This document shows, piece after piece, positions 17,340 through 25,704 of a stretch of 64,000 nt of DNA. Position 1 is the first letter of the stretch, and each line of letters starts with the position of its first letter. Below the pieces are notes generated by a model. The model worked only from the letters and a program-made list of their open reading frames with translations, was not told the DNA's origin and did not search any database. Origin of the DNA: Paenibacillus auburnensis. Its GTDB lineage: Bacteria > Bacillota > Bacilli > Paenibacillales > Paenibacillaceae. The DNA is taken from positions 248,001 to 312,000 of the forward strand of contig NZ_CAKMMG010000002.1 in NCBI RefSeq assembly GCF_927798115.1, in the 5' to 3' direction. The position numbers and the translations under genes are program-made.

Positions 17340-17747
17340 ATGCAACCGCTAGCGGAATCGACCCCAGTACACTCGCGCCGTACTGCAGCGAGAAACGGCC
17401 CTTCCGTAAAATGGTTTTTACTGTTCTGGATTTTGATGATCGGACTCGGCGTCTATGCCGTGTACAGCTACACCAACCATCTGAAGCAGCAGGTGCTTAG
17501 CGAGCTTAGCGCCCAAAGCCAGCAGCAGCTTACTGTTTTGAAGACAGATTATGAATCGCGGATCGCCGTTCTCTCCGAAGAAGTGAAGGAATTACAGAAT
17601 ACTGTGCAGACATTCAATGAACTGCTGACGTTTACCAAGGATAATGCCAGCAACAAGACAGATAACAGCAACAAGCTGTATACGCAGCTTAGTGAGGTCA
17701 AGAAGCAGCTTGATGCCTTGAAGAAAGAAATGGATCTGCTCAAATGA
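17340..17747 (+). CDS. Single-pass membrane protein with coiled coil
   Basis: A 135-residue protein: a basic N-terminus, one transmembrane helix (about residues 26-44, WFLLFWILMIGLGVYAVYSY), then a long heptad-like coiled coil (about 48-135) interrupted by a Asn/Lys/Ser-rich segment. GAGGTGA stands 8 bases before the ATG. It overlaps the next gene by 4 bases (ATGA), so the two are probably co-translated and the protein may scaffold or anchor the downstream glycosidase. I recognise no named family. Confidence 0.78.
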   Translation: MQPLAESTPVHSRRTAARNGPSVKWFLLFWILMIGLGVYAVYSYTNHLKQQVLSELSAQSQQQLTVLKTDYESRIAVLSEEVKELQNTVQTFNELLTFTKDNASNKTDNSNKLYTQLSEVKKQLDALKKEMDLLK

Positions 17748-18811
17748 TGACGCCTGTAAAAAAAATCAACCGCTTCTTCATGCTGCTGACGGCGCCTTTT
17801 CTTGGCTTATTTATAGGTCTTTTATGGTACCAGCCGCCCCTGACCCTTAACCTGAATACCGACCAGTATGCCGCAGAGCCGGGACCGCTCGAACTGACAG
17901 CTGCGCTCAAAAAGGATCTTCTTAAAGCACAGAATTCAGCGTCCTACACGATTGACGCCATTGGTGCCAGCGCCCAGCTCTATAAGAAAACCACCAACGC
18001 TATGAATGCGCTGGTCACTACGGCTGCTGCACAGGCTTCCCGCCCGGAACGGATCTATAACCGGCGGATCACAGCCCGGCTTGGTATTCCTGCCGACGTC
18101 ATCAGCAGTGACCGGATTACAATTGAATTATACCGGCTGAACCCCGGCAACTATAAAGCTTATGCCCTTAAGATCAAGCTGAAGGATGCAACAGCAATGA
18201 AAATGAGCCTGGCCGGAGACGGCACAGGTCAAGCCGAGACCACAATGCATGCCGTTGCCCGTTATGGCGCGGTTGCCGGGATCAACGCCGGAGGTTTCGC
18301 CGATCAGGGAGGAAGACGGTACCCCTTGTCCACTACAATCGTAGGCGGCAAATATATATACGGTTTTGAACCGACCTACAAGGATCTCAGCTTCGTGGGC
18401 CTGAATAAGTCCGGCCGGCTCATAGGGGGCAAATTCACCAACAAATCGCAGCTTGATCAGCTGGAACCGGTGTTTGGGGCAACCTTTGTGCCGGTTCTCC
18501 TTAAGAACAGTGTGCGGCAGGCAATTCCGTATAAATGGATGACCAGTCCCAAACGTGCCCCCCGCACCGTTATCGGCAAATATAAAGATGATCAGCTGCT
18601 GGTTCTAGTTGCAGACGGATATAACGAGAATGGAAACTCCGGGGCTACCCTAGAAGAAATTCAGAACAAGCTATGGAGCATGGGGGTAACTGACGCCTAT
18701 AATCTCGATGGCGGCGGTTCTTCATCCCTCATTTTCAGAGGCAAAGTGATTAACGACCCGTCTGACGGGAATCTCCGGCAGGTGCCAACCAACTTCCTGT
18801 TCTTTAAATAA
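17744..18811 (+). CDS. Phosphodiester glycosidase (NAGPA-domain) family, exported
   Basis: A 355-residue protein with an N-terminal signal anchor (about residues 6-30) and a C-terminal NAGPA domain (about 165-355). Visible family motifs are AGINAGGFADQGG, VLVADGYNENGNSG and NLDGGGSSSLIF near the end. Relatives hydrolyse sugar-1-phosphodiesters; in Gram-positives they are usually secreted or membrane-tethered and may act on teichoic-acid or exopolysaccharide linkages. Starts within the preceding stop codon (ATG at 17744 or 17747). Substrate unproven. Confidence 0.85.
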   Translation: MMTPVKKINRFFMLLTAPFLGLFIGLLWYQPPLTLNLNTDQYAAEPGPLELTAALKKDLLKAQNSASYTIDAIGASAQLYKKTTNAMNALVTTAAAQASRPERIYNRRITARLGIPADVISSDRITIELYRLNPGNYKAYALKIKLKDATAMKMSLAGDGTGQAETTMHAVARYGAVAGINAGGFADQGGRRYPLSTTIVGGKYIYGFEPTYKDLSFVGLNKSGRLIGGKFTNKSQLDQLEPVFGATFVPVLLKNSVRQAIPYKWMTSPKRAPRTVIGKYKDDQLLVLVADGYNENGNSGATLEEIQNKLWSMGVTDAYNLDGGGSSSLIFRGKVINDPSDGNLRQVPTNFLFFK

Positions 18812-18868
18812 AAATCGGTGTCAATGCTGAATCTCACTTTTGCGCTTTTAATTTCAGCATGCGGTGGT

Positions 18869-18874
18869 TATAAT
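18869..18874 (+). promoter_or_regulatory. Possible -10 element for the small membrane peptide
   Basis: TATAAT 39 bases before the 34-codon gene; the -35 region (TTTTAA at 18846-18851) is poor. Confidence 0.35.
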
Positions 18875-18912
18875 CTATGTAACTACTACAGTCCTTTATG
18901 GAGGTGTCCAGC

Positions 18913-19017
18913 ATGTCGTTTTCCCTGACCTTTTGGATTGTCACCCTGGTATTCCTGCTCTTCCTGACCGGTATTCTAACCTCATCCTACAACGACGATA
19001 AAACCAAGGGCCTGTAA
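18913..19017 (+). CDS. 34-residue single-helix membrane peptide
   Basis: A short gene with an excellent ribosome-binding site: GGAGGTG 6 bases before ATG, and a dedicated promoter-like -10 and intrinsic terminator. The peptide starts MSFSLTFW, runs as one hydrophobic helix (residues ~5-22) and ends with a hydrophilic tail (SSYNDDKTKGL). Such peptides often modulate a larger membrane complex. I do not recognise it as CydX/CydS, SpoVM or another named micro-protein. Confidence 0.65.
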   Translation: MSFSLTFWIVTLVFLLFLTGILTSSYNDDKTKGL

Positions 19018-19050
19018 CAGCTGACGGAATATTCTTATATTCTAAAAAGA

Positions 19051-19078
19051 ACGCCGCACATTGTGCGGCGTTTTTTTT
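19051..19078 (+). terminator. Intrinsic terminator after the small peptide gene
   Basis: ACGCCGCAC / GTGCGGCGT with a 3-base loop followed by eight Ts (19071-19078). Confidence 0.88.
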
Positions 19079-19163
19079 AGCACTGGTCCACGACGGAAAT
19101 CACGCAGCACCATACTATGTAATTATTTTCCTTGCCCGTTTTCTCCAGGAGAAAGCGGTATTA

Positions 19164-19418
19164 CTAAGCGTGTCTTGGCAATTGTGTCATCTCTGAAAGG
19201 CATGCGGCGCAAATATAACGATCTTTATACTCGCTTACACCTTCCATAGATCCGCAAAATACACACTTGGGACGGTAGCGCTCCAGAATGATATGGTCGC
19301 CCTGTACCAGAATTTCTACCGGGTCGCCTTCATTCATTTGGTACCTTTTACGCAGGGACTTAGGCAGAACAATTCTACCCAGCTGATCTACTTTACGAAC
19401 TACGCCAGCAGGTTTCAT
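19164..19418 (-). CDS. abrB: AbrB/SpoVT-type DNA-binding regulator with C-terminal Cys pairs
   Basis: An 84-residue protein. Residues 1-50 match the swapped-hairpin AbrB domain (GVVRKVDQLGRIVLPKSLRKRY, GDPVEILVQGDHIILERY). The C-terminal part differs from Bacillus subtilis AbrB by carrying CVFCGS and YICAAC, two CxxC pairs that could bind zinc. AbrB proteins are transition-state regulators dimerising through the N-domain; whether this one is AbrB proper or an Abh-like paralogue cannot be settled here. GAGGTG is 10 bases before the ATG, and a palindrome lies just upstream. Confidence 0.88.
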   Translation of the reverse strand: MKPAGVVRKVDQLGRIVLPKSLRKRYQMNEGDPVEILVQGDHIILERYRPKCVFCGSMEGVSEYKDRYICAACLSEMTQLPRHA

Positions 19419-19449
19419 ATCTAACGTACACCTCTCCTGTTCAACAAAT

Positions 19450-19470
19450 AATTAGTAGTCACTACTTATT
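19450..19470. promoter_or_regulatory. Palindrome upstream of abrB, possible operator
   Basis: Two 10-base arms around a central C (AATTAGTAGT, C, ACTACTTATT) agree at nine of ten positions; the core AGTAGT-C-ACTACT is perfect. It begins 32 bases upstream of the abrB start codon. Confidence 0.5.
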
Positions 19471-19542
19471 TCGGCAGTATTCATCTATTTCGTTATTTTA
19501 TTGTCGAATCCTGCTGAAAAAAACAAAAAATCATGTCAAACT

Positions 19543-20007
19543 TTAGAAAAGTTGCGGAAAATCCATTTGGCGCAGGGCTTCGTAAACAATAATCGCTGCC
19601 GAATTCGATAAATTCAACGATCTCACAGCCTCTCCCATCGGCATGCGCATAGCGGTTTCCTTGCCGGCTTCGATAATTTCGGGCGGCAACCCCTTGGTTT
19701 CCTTCCCGAATACGAAGAAATCCCCGTCCCGGAAAGCAAAATCCGTGTAGCGCTTCTGCGCCTTTGTCGTAGCATAGAAAAAGCGTCCCCCGCTATATTT
19801 TTCCTGCACTTCCGCAAACGAATCATGGTATTCGATAGTGACGGCATGCCAGTAATCTAGCCCTGCCCGTTTCAAGGTTGCGTCGTCGGTCCGGAAGCCC
19901 AGCGGGCGGACCAGGTGGAGATGGGTGCCTGTGGCTGCGCAGGTACGGGCAATATTCCCTGTATTTGCCGGAATTTCTGGTTCAACCAGTACAATGTGTA
20001 ATGCCAT
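19543..20007 (-). CDS. trmL: tRNA (cytidine/uridine-34 2'-O)-methyltransferase TrmL
   Basis: A 154-residue SPOUT-class methyltransferase. MALHIVLVEPEIPANTGNIART at the start, FVFGKETKGLP in the middle and the knot segment RSLNLSNSAAIIVYEALRQ at the end are diagnostic. It 2'-O-methylates the wobble base of tRNA-Leu isoacceptors using S-adenosylmethionine. Its length is typical. Independent gene between abrB and serC, same strand. Confidence 0.92.
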   Translation of the reverse strand: MALHIVLVEPEIPANTGNIARTCAATGTHLHLVRPLGFRTDDATLKRAGLDYWHAVTIEYHDSFAEVQEKYSGGRFFYATTKAQKRYTDFAFRDGDFFVFGKETKGLPPEIIEAGKETAMRMPMGEAVRSLNLSNSAAIIVYEALRQMDFPQLF

Positions 20008-20097
20008 AATGGAATGTTCCTCTCTGAAGGCTTACCAGCCCTGTGATGTGGTGTAAAGTTACTTTGATTCTAAGCGGACAAGCAGACCCGTAACAAG

Positions 20098-20126
20098 CAG
20101 AAAACCTCCCGCCTGCTGGCGGAAGG
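20098..20126 (-). terminator. Intrinsic terminator after serC
   Basis: Arms 20105-20113 and 20118-20126 form a 9-bp GC-rich stem (one G-T pair) with a 4-base loop; TTTTC follows on the minus strand. Confidence 0.75.
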
Positions 20127-20143
20127 TCCGGGAATTTCATTCA

Positions 20144-21232
20144 TTAGCCTTGAGTTTGCCGGAAATGATTCATGAAATCAGCAAGTGCCTTGACGCTCTC
20201 ATAAGGAACAGCATTATAGATGGAAGCACGCAAGCCTCCAACGCTGCGGTGGCCCTTCAGACCGACAAAACCTTCTTGCTCAGCAGCCTTGACGAATTGC
20301 TTCTCCAGCTCTTCTGACTGCATCCGGAAGGTAACGTTCATAATTGAACGGCTTCCTGCTTCCGCAACCCCGCGGTAGAAACCGTCGCTGCCGTCGATAT
20401 GGTCATACAGCAGACCGGCTTTATCACGGTTTTTGGATTCGATGCCGGCAAGCCCACCCTGCTCCTCAATCCATTTTAACACTTCATTAACCATATATAC
20501 AGAAAAGGATGGCGGCGTATTGTACAAAGAGTTATTTTTGTAATGCGTGTCATACCGCAGAATCGTCGGAATGTTCGAAGGTGATTTGGCAATCAGCTCT
20601 TCCTTGGCGATTACAACGGTTACCCCCGAAGGCCCGAGATTTTTTTGAGCACCGGCATAGATCAGTCCGAATTTGCTGACATCAAACGAACGGCTCAGAA
20701 TATCGCTCGACATGTCCGCGATCAGCGGAATGGAACCCGTATCCGGATACTCTGCATATTGTGTTCCTTCAATCGTCTCATTGGATGTGATGTGCAGGTA
20801 TGCCGCATTGTCGGCCGGCTTGATGCTGCTTAGTTCAGGAATCGCCAGGAACTTCTTGTCCTCTGAGGATGCGGCAACATGTCCGCCACCCAGCAGTTTG
20901 GCTTCCTTGAGCGCTTTATCCGCCCAGCTTCCTGTCATAACATAGCTGCCGACCTGGCCGCTGGAGATGAGGTTCATCGGGATCATAGCGAACTGTGTGC
21001 TTGCTCCGCCTTGAACGAACAATACCTTATAGCCCTCCGGATTGCCGAGCAGTGACAACAGACGCTCCTGTGCTTCATTATGCACGGATTCGTATATTGC
21101 CCCGCGGTGCGACATCTCCATAATGGACATTCCGCTTTCGCGGAATTCTACAAACTCCGTTTGTGCGCGTTCCAATACTTCAAGCGGCAGCGCCGCCGGA
21201 CCTGCATTAAAATTGTATGCTCTCTTGCTCAA
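20144..21232 (-). CDS. serC: Phosphoserine aminotransferase
   Basis: A 362-residue class V aminotransferase converting 3-phosphohydroxypyruvate to phosphoserine in serine (and pyridoxine) biosynthesis. RAYNFNAGPAALPLEVLERAQ at the N-terminus, VQGGASTQF and the PLP Lys in YAGAQKNLGPSG are diagnostic. The family N-terminus points to a TTG start at 21232, with GGGGAG 4-5 bases upstream; a GTG at 21244 with AGGAG 7 bases upstream is a serious alternative that adds four residues. Single gene with its own terminator. Confidence 0.93.
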   Translation of the reverse strand: MSKRAYNFNAGPAALPLEVLERAQTEFVEFRESGMSIMEMSHRGAIYESVHNEAQERLLSLLGNPEGYKVLFVQGGASTQFAMIPMNLISSGQVGSYVMTGSWADKALKEAKLLGGGHVAASSEDKKFLAIPELSSIKPADNAAYLHITSNETIEGTQYAEYPDTGSIPLIADMSSDILSRSFDVSKFGLIYAGAQKNLGPSGVTVVIAKEELIAKSPSNIPTILRYDTHYKNNSLYNTPPSFSVYMVNEVLKWIEEQGGLAGIESKNRDKAGLLYDHIDGSDGFYRGVAEAGSRSIMNVTFRMQSEELEKQFVKAAEQEGFVGLKGHRSVGGLRASIYNAVPYESVKALADFMNHFRQTQG

Positions 21233-21340
21233 ATTGCTCCCCACCCTTTCTCTCCTACGAATATGGATATCGATATGATAGCAGCATTCTAACACGCCAG
21301 CAAGTATAATTATTCACATAGAACGTAAGATCACTGCAGT

Positions 21341-22225
21341 TCAGAACGTGAAAAATTGATAGCTGCGGCGCCAAGCCTTGCTGTGACGCGGTAAAATGCT
21401 GATGTCCGCAAAAACTTCGGGTGAAATTACATGCCGCTCACCCCATAGCGCCATCCGCTCCGGACGGAAATTCCCGCTCTCACGGATGCCAACCCCGCTA
21501 GGATGATGAATCAGCTCCCAAAAAAATTCGGCATCCGCATTCTCCCACCCTGCCAGCCTGCAGTAGAAGGGACGTCCCGGCTCTGTATTCCAGCCTAGTC
21601 TGTCTCCGGATGTACGCAGCAGCTCAGCCGTGAAGGAGGACTCGGGTGCCTCTACCTTGGCTGTTCCAGGCAGCCTTAGTTCATAGCCTTCCCCGGTGAG
21701 GCTGCCGTTAATTCCTATAAAGTTATGAATATATTCCTCCGTATGCAACGGCTTTGTTCCTTTGTTCTCCAGCTTATAGTCAATATTTAGCCGGTCACCC
21801 TCCAGGGATATACGCTTGGTCAATAGCATGTTGTACCCCCGGCACTCCTCGGGAAAAACCGTATACGTTATTTCTTGCCCGCTGCTTTCCACGCTTATCT
21901 TGAAGGGAGTTAAAGGATAGGTCCGGCTAAAATCATAAGCTTCCTCATCCAGCTTTTGCAGCAGGCCTACGCCGGGCTTAGGAAACCGTTCTCCGGCAGC
22001 TGCTTCGTCATACCCAATTGCCCGGGAAATGCCGAACTCGTTGCATAGTCCAACCCCGTTGCTGCCGTGCCCGGGTATCAGGCTCTCGGGAACACAAAAG
22101 GTATGTTTGCCCTTCTCCAGTGTGACTTGGGTTATAAATCCGGTCCAGTCGAACCGGGTACCGTTATAGGCTCCAGGTTCCGCAATCTCAACAGTTAGAA
22201 TGCCGTTCGAGAGAATAGTAGACAA
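21341..22225 (-). CDS. Aldose-1-epimerase-like (galactose-mutarotase fold) protein
   Basis: A 294-residue beta-rich protein. Its opening (LSNGILTVEIAEPGAYNGTRFDWTGFITQV), the paired HTEEYIHNFIG and the general lay-out suggest the galactose-mutarotase superfamily, but the classical epimerase His/Glu motif is not clear, so enzymatic activity is uncertain. The TTG at 22225 is chosen because AAAGGAG lies 9 bases upstream; the longer frame to 22309 overlaps the GH94 terminator. Located directly downstream of the GH94 phosphorylase, suggesting a role in the same sugar pathway, though a terminator stands between them. Confidence 0.62.
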   Translation of the reverse strand: MSTILSNGILTVEIAEPGAYNGTRFDWTGFITQVTLEKGKHTFCVPESLIPGHGSNGVGLCNEFGISRAIGYDEAAAGERFPKPGVGLLQKLDEEAYDFSRTYPLTPFKISVESSGQEITYTVFPEECRGYNMLLTKRISLEGDRLNIDYKLENKGTKPLHTEEYIHNFIGINGSLTGEGYELRLPGTAKVEAPESSFTAELLRTSGDRLGWNTEPGRPFYCRLAGWENADAEFFWELIHHPSGVGIRESGNFRPERMALWGERHVISPEVFADISILPRHSKAWRRSYQFFTF

Positions 22226-22287
22226 TTTGTTGTTCTCCTTTCTTTCTCTAAAGCTGATTAACATCTTTAACACTATTTCATCAGATT

Positions 22288-22328
22288 CAAAAAGCGCCTG
22301 CAGCGCCATATCCGGCGGAACAGGCGCT
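22288..22328 (-). terminator. Intrinsic terminator after the GH94 gene
   Basis: AGCGCCTG (22293-22300) and CAGGCGCT (22321-22328), with further pairing in the loop; on the minus strand TTTTT follows. Confidence 0.75.
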
Positions 22329-22345
22329 CCTGTTAACTTGTATAC

Positions 22346-25084
22346 TTAAGCCAGCACGACTTGCAACTGATGAACCTGCCCTTCCGGCAGGGCACTCAAT
22401 ACATCGCGCGGGATCACAACACCTTCTGAGACGCGCTGAAGCGTCACCTCAGCGCCGTTCAGCGTTACCGAGTGTATTTGATACTCTCCGTATCCGGCGC
22501 TGCCTGTGGACGTATAGACGACTTCCAGCTGGCGGTCCGCAAAAAGGGTCTTGATCGAAGCTTTGCCTTCCTGATCAAACTGCTCTTTGACGAGCTTCGG
22601 CTCAAGCCGTAAGTCGCCGAGCTGCCCTTTTACACCAAACACCTCAGTTACCATTGTCAGCAGCAGCCAGCTTGCCGAGCCGGTCAAATAGGTGTACATG
22701 CCCCTGCCCTGTTCATTGATATACTCTGGAACGCCGGGATATATCCGGCTAAGCTCAAAATTCGCACTCAAGTTATACAGCGAATCCAGCACCTTGTGTC
22801 CTTCCTGTACATATCCGCGTTTATAGAGCGCATTTCCGTACATTACGGTCATATGACTGAACATTGCTCCGTTCTCCTTATGTCCAAAAGCAAAACCGAA
22901 TGCACGCCCTAAATTCTGCTGGATACCGCCAAAATTGGAATTCAGCCGGTAGCCGATTTTCTCGTCAAACAGGTTGCGTTCCACAGCTGCGATGATGTGC
23001 GGGATCTGCTCTGGTGCCGCAGCATGGCCAAGAAGCGGGAATACCTGTCCTGTGAGCGTCATGCGGACACCTTCAGCCTTTTCCCCTTCCACCCGTTCAC
23101 CATCATTGTTGTGGTAGCCGTTGAACCAGCCATCGCCATGTTCGCTTGCCACCCACTCATTCTTGCGCAGATGGGCAAAGATCCATTCTGCTTTTTGAGC
23201 CAAGTCGTCTGCCACTTGCTCAATGTCGAGATTAGCACGAATTCCGCTTACCACGTTCGGCGCAGCGGCATAGAAGTGTTTCAGCCGTTCCAGCTTCGCG
23301 GATACAGACGTATAATCCACTGCATCCCCCAGCGAATCCAGCAGCAGTACCATTTCTTCAGCCAATACCAGCGTCTTCTGCCCCGTGCGTTCTTTCAGAG
23401 TACGCAGCAGCATGGAGAGTTCATACAGATTGCTGGCATAGAAGGCGGTAAAAGTAACACTTTCCCCGCGCTGAGCCGCCATATCCAGCCCGTCATTCCA
23501 GTCTGCACCTTCCAGCAGAATATTGTTATGCTCGCCTACATTGAAGAATGGCACCAGGTTCTGCAGCAGAATATGCTCCAGGATCGTCCCTTTGTAAATG
23601 TTCCCGTCTGCTGTCCGCAGACTGCTGCCTGCGGCTCCTTCCCAGGAGCTGTCACGCTCACGGCAGCGGCTCATGAAGGAATCCCGGAAGTAGGTCTGCT
23701 CCTGCAGCAGGAAGTCCAGATCGCCGCTCTGATTCAAGTAGAGCATCGTGGTCATAAACGGCCAGGCTCCGTGGTCCATCCAGACGCGCGGAATGTTGTT
23801 GCGGTCGGCGATGAATTCGCCAGGCTGCTGGCCAATTATAGTTGCATTACTGCCGTCGATTCTTACACCCGCATAATTATTCAGCAGGAGGCTGCGCACA
23901 TCGCCCGGCTCCATAATGAGCAGAGCCAGACAATCCTGCCACAGATCACGCCAGCCGCGGCCGCCTCTTCCATAATCATGGTATGGCAGAAAAGAGTTTC
24001 CATACAGTCTCCGGAGCACCGGCTGCAGCGTAACCCATTTCATCCATTGGTCAGCGTCGTCATCCCCGGTGTGGAATTCCACTGTATTCACTTTACCGGC
24101 CCAGAAGAGCTTATTCTCTTCCAGATACGCATCAAAAGCAGCGGAAGCGCCGTACTTGGACATCAGCCTGGAGATATTGATCCGGTCACTCTCTATCGCC
24201 AGCACAACCACATAAGATCGGCTCTGGCCCGGCAGCAGTGCTGCAGAGGCAAACCTTAATCCGCCCAGTGCTTCATAGCCCTCTTTATGTATGCCGCCGC
24301 CATGCCCGATTTGCGGTTCCGCATTAAGGACGACCGCTTCCGGCCAATCCAGGCTGCCTCCCTCACCGATAAAATCCTCCTGCACAGGGAAGAAACCGGC
24401 TGGCTGTCCCCCCTCCTCCTCAGCTCCAAACACACCGTAAGACGTATGATTAATCCGATGGCCCCGTTCGTCGAAGGAAAGCGCGGGCTGTACTTCAACA
24501 CCATACGCCGAAGTATATATCCGGTTCAGCAGAGAAGTAACATGGCGGTGATCCCGGAGATCATCTGCCGAGCGTGCATACAACGGAACTGCTGCAGTCG
24601 GGGTGATTCTTATTTCCTCTGTTCCTGTGTTCGTCAGCACAATCTTCATCAGTTCTACTGTGTCTGTGCCGCAAGGAACAAAGCTGGTCACTTCCGCTTT
24701 AATTCCCAGCTCTTTATTCTCCCGGGTTATCCGGTGCCACAGCAATCCTGCTTCCAGCAGTGACTCATCAGCAGAATCCGAGTAAGCCTGTGCATGCTGG
24801 CGTGCTGAATTCCCTGCCGCCGACCAGGCTCCCTTACCCTCTACATAGACCCAGAAATTACGTGACCCTCTGGAGTTATGTAAATCCTCCACTGATATTG
24901 GCGGTGTCAGGAAGGTATTATGCCCTGTAGTCACCTGACCATGAAGCTGCGGGCTGATTGAGGACATCATTCCTCCTTCATTTACCAAGGGAAAATATAA
25001 GAAGCTGCTCTTGTCAGGGTGCTTAAGGCTGAACTCTCCGTTGTTCCCGGTGAACTGCCAGTTAGGTGTGCTCTTTTGATTCAC
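22346..25084 (-). CDS. GH94-type glycoside phosphorylase, possibly laminaribiose phosphorylase
   Basis: A ~912-residue cytoplasmic enzyme with an N-terminal beta-sandwich (residues ~1-310), linker and (alpha/alpha)6 barrel, as in cellobiose/laminaribiose phosphorylases. GGRGWRDLWQD and GADWNDGLDMA are GH94 barrel motifs; the Asp near residue 531 in WNDG is the expected general acid. Size and N-terminus recall laminaribiose phosphorylase, but disaccharide specificity is inference. An ATG at 25091-25093 directly abuts its AAAGG, so the GTG at 25084 with an 8-base spacing is preferred. A promoter with a LacI-like operator precedes it. Confidence 0.8.
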   Translation of the reverse strand: MNQKSTPNWQFTGNNGEFSLKHPDKSSFLYFPLVNEGGMMSSISPQLHGQVTTGHNTFLTPPISVEDLHNSRGSRNFWVYVEGKGAWSAAGNSARQHAQAYSDSADESLLEAGLLWHRITRENKELGIKAEVTSFVPCGTDTVELMKIVLTNTGTEEIRITPTAAVPLYARSADDLRDHRHVTSLLNRIYTSAYGVEVQPALSFDERGHRINHTSYGVFGAEEEGGQPAGFFPVQEDFIGEGGSLDWPEAVVLNAEPQIGHGGGIHKEGYEALGGLRFASAALLPGQSRSYVVVLAIESDRINISRLMSKYGASAAFDAYLEENKLFWAGKVNTVEFHTGDDDADQWMKWVTLQPVLRRLYGNSFLPYHDYGRGGRGWRDLWQDCLALLIMEPGDVRSLLLNNYAGVRIDGSNATIIGQQPGEFIADRNNIPRVWMDHGAWPFMTTMLYLNQSGDLDFLLQEQTYFRDSFMSRCRERDSSWEGAAGSSLRTADGNIYKGTILEHILLQNLVPFFNVGEHNNILLEGADWNDGLDMAAQRGESVTFTAFYASNLYELSMLLRTLKERTGQKTLVLAEEMVLLLDSLGDAVDYTSVSAKLERLKHFYAAAPNVVSGIRANLDIEQVADDLAQKAEWIFAHLRKNEWVASEHGDGWFNGYHNNDGERVEGEKAEGVRMTLTGQVFPLLGHAAAPEQIPHIIAAVERNLFDEKIGYRLNSNFGGIQQNLGRAFGFAFGHKENGAMFSHMTVMYGNALYKRGYVQEGHKVLDSLYNLSANFELSRIYPGVPEYINEQGRGMYTYLTGSASWLLLTMVTEVFGVKGQLGDLRLEPKLVKEQFDQEGKASIKTLFADRQLEVVYTSTGSAGYGEYQIHSVTLNGAEVTLQRVSEGVVIPRDVLSALPEGQVHQLQVVLA

Positions 25085-25129
25085 TGTATTCATCCTTTCT
25101 ATAACTGAGGCTAAATTTACGTACTTATT

Positions 25130-25153
25130 AATACCGAAACCGATTTCGGTATT
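25130..25153 (-). promoter_or_regulatory. LacI-family-like operator upstream of the GH94 gene
   Basis: Arms AATACCGAAA (25130-25139) and TTTCGGTATT (25144-25153) are perfectly complementary around CCGA; the core GAAACC-GATTTC with a central CpG is typical of LacI-family sites. It adjoins the predicted -10 on its downstream side, consistent with repression. Confidence 0.65.
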
Positions 25154-25182
25154 ATTATTACATCGTTATTTATCATTGTAAA
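25154..25182 (-). promoter_or_regulatory. Predicted GH94 promoter
   Basis: On the minus strand TTTACA (25177-25182), 17 bases, AATAAT (25154-25159). The rest of the 560-base gap up to 25644 shows no gene; weaker CGAAA/TTTCG-like motifs occur near 25298 and 25454. Confidence 0.5.
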
Positions 25183-25640
25183 GATAATTCTTACCAACGC
25201 TTTATATCACATAGAAACATCAGAGAAAACCAGTGATATATCAATGCTTTCAAACGATTATATCGAAGATTTCTATTATAAATATTGTATGAAATTACCG
25301 AAATCATCTTCGAAACAGCTCATGACTATATCCAAAATCACGAATTCACAGTAAAATAATCTATTATTTATAGAGTAAATAATTAAATTCCCTTTCTAGG
25401 AAACGCTATCTTTTCTAATTTTTCTATAAAATTCATATGCATGAACTAGATTTACGAAAACTTTCGGAAATTTATGACAAGCAAAAGCTACGACTTTTAT
25501 CAGTAAATTCTGCTGACGCAACAGAAGCCTCTGATGCTAATTCTAAGGGCGAGACTCTCCTGCTGCACCAATACACCACTGTGACGCACTAAATCTAACC
25601 AAGGGCATTACAGAGCCTTCAGCCTTCATTTAAAAGCACA

Positions 25641-25672
25641 TAAAGAAGCCCCCGGGAGGACCCGGGGGCTTC
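25641..25672 (-). terminator. Intrinsic terminator after glnA
   Basis: GAAGCCCCCGGG (25645-25656) and its complement (25661-25672) form a perfect 12-bp stem with a 4-base loop; TTTA follows on the minus strand. Confidence 0.85.
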
Positions 25673-25704
25673 TAAAGCAAAGCTTATTTAAGATTTAATC
25701 GATC

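Noticed and set aside
22997..24259. A 420-codon plus-strand frame opposite the GH94 gene
   Set aside because: It lies wholly antisense to a well-supported enzyme gene, has a Cys/His/Phe-rich composition typical of shadow frames and no start signal.
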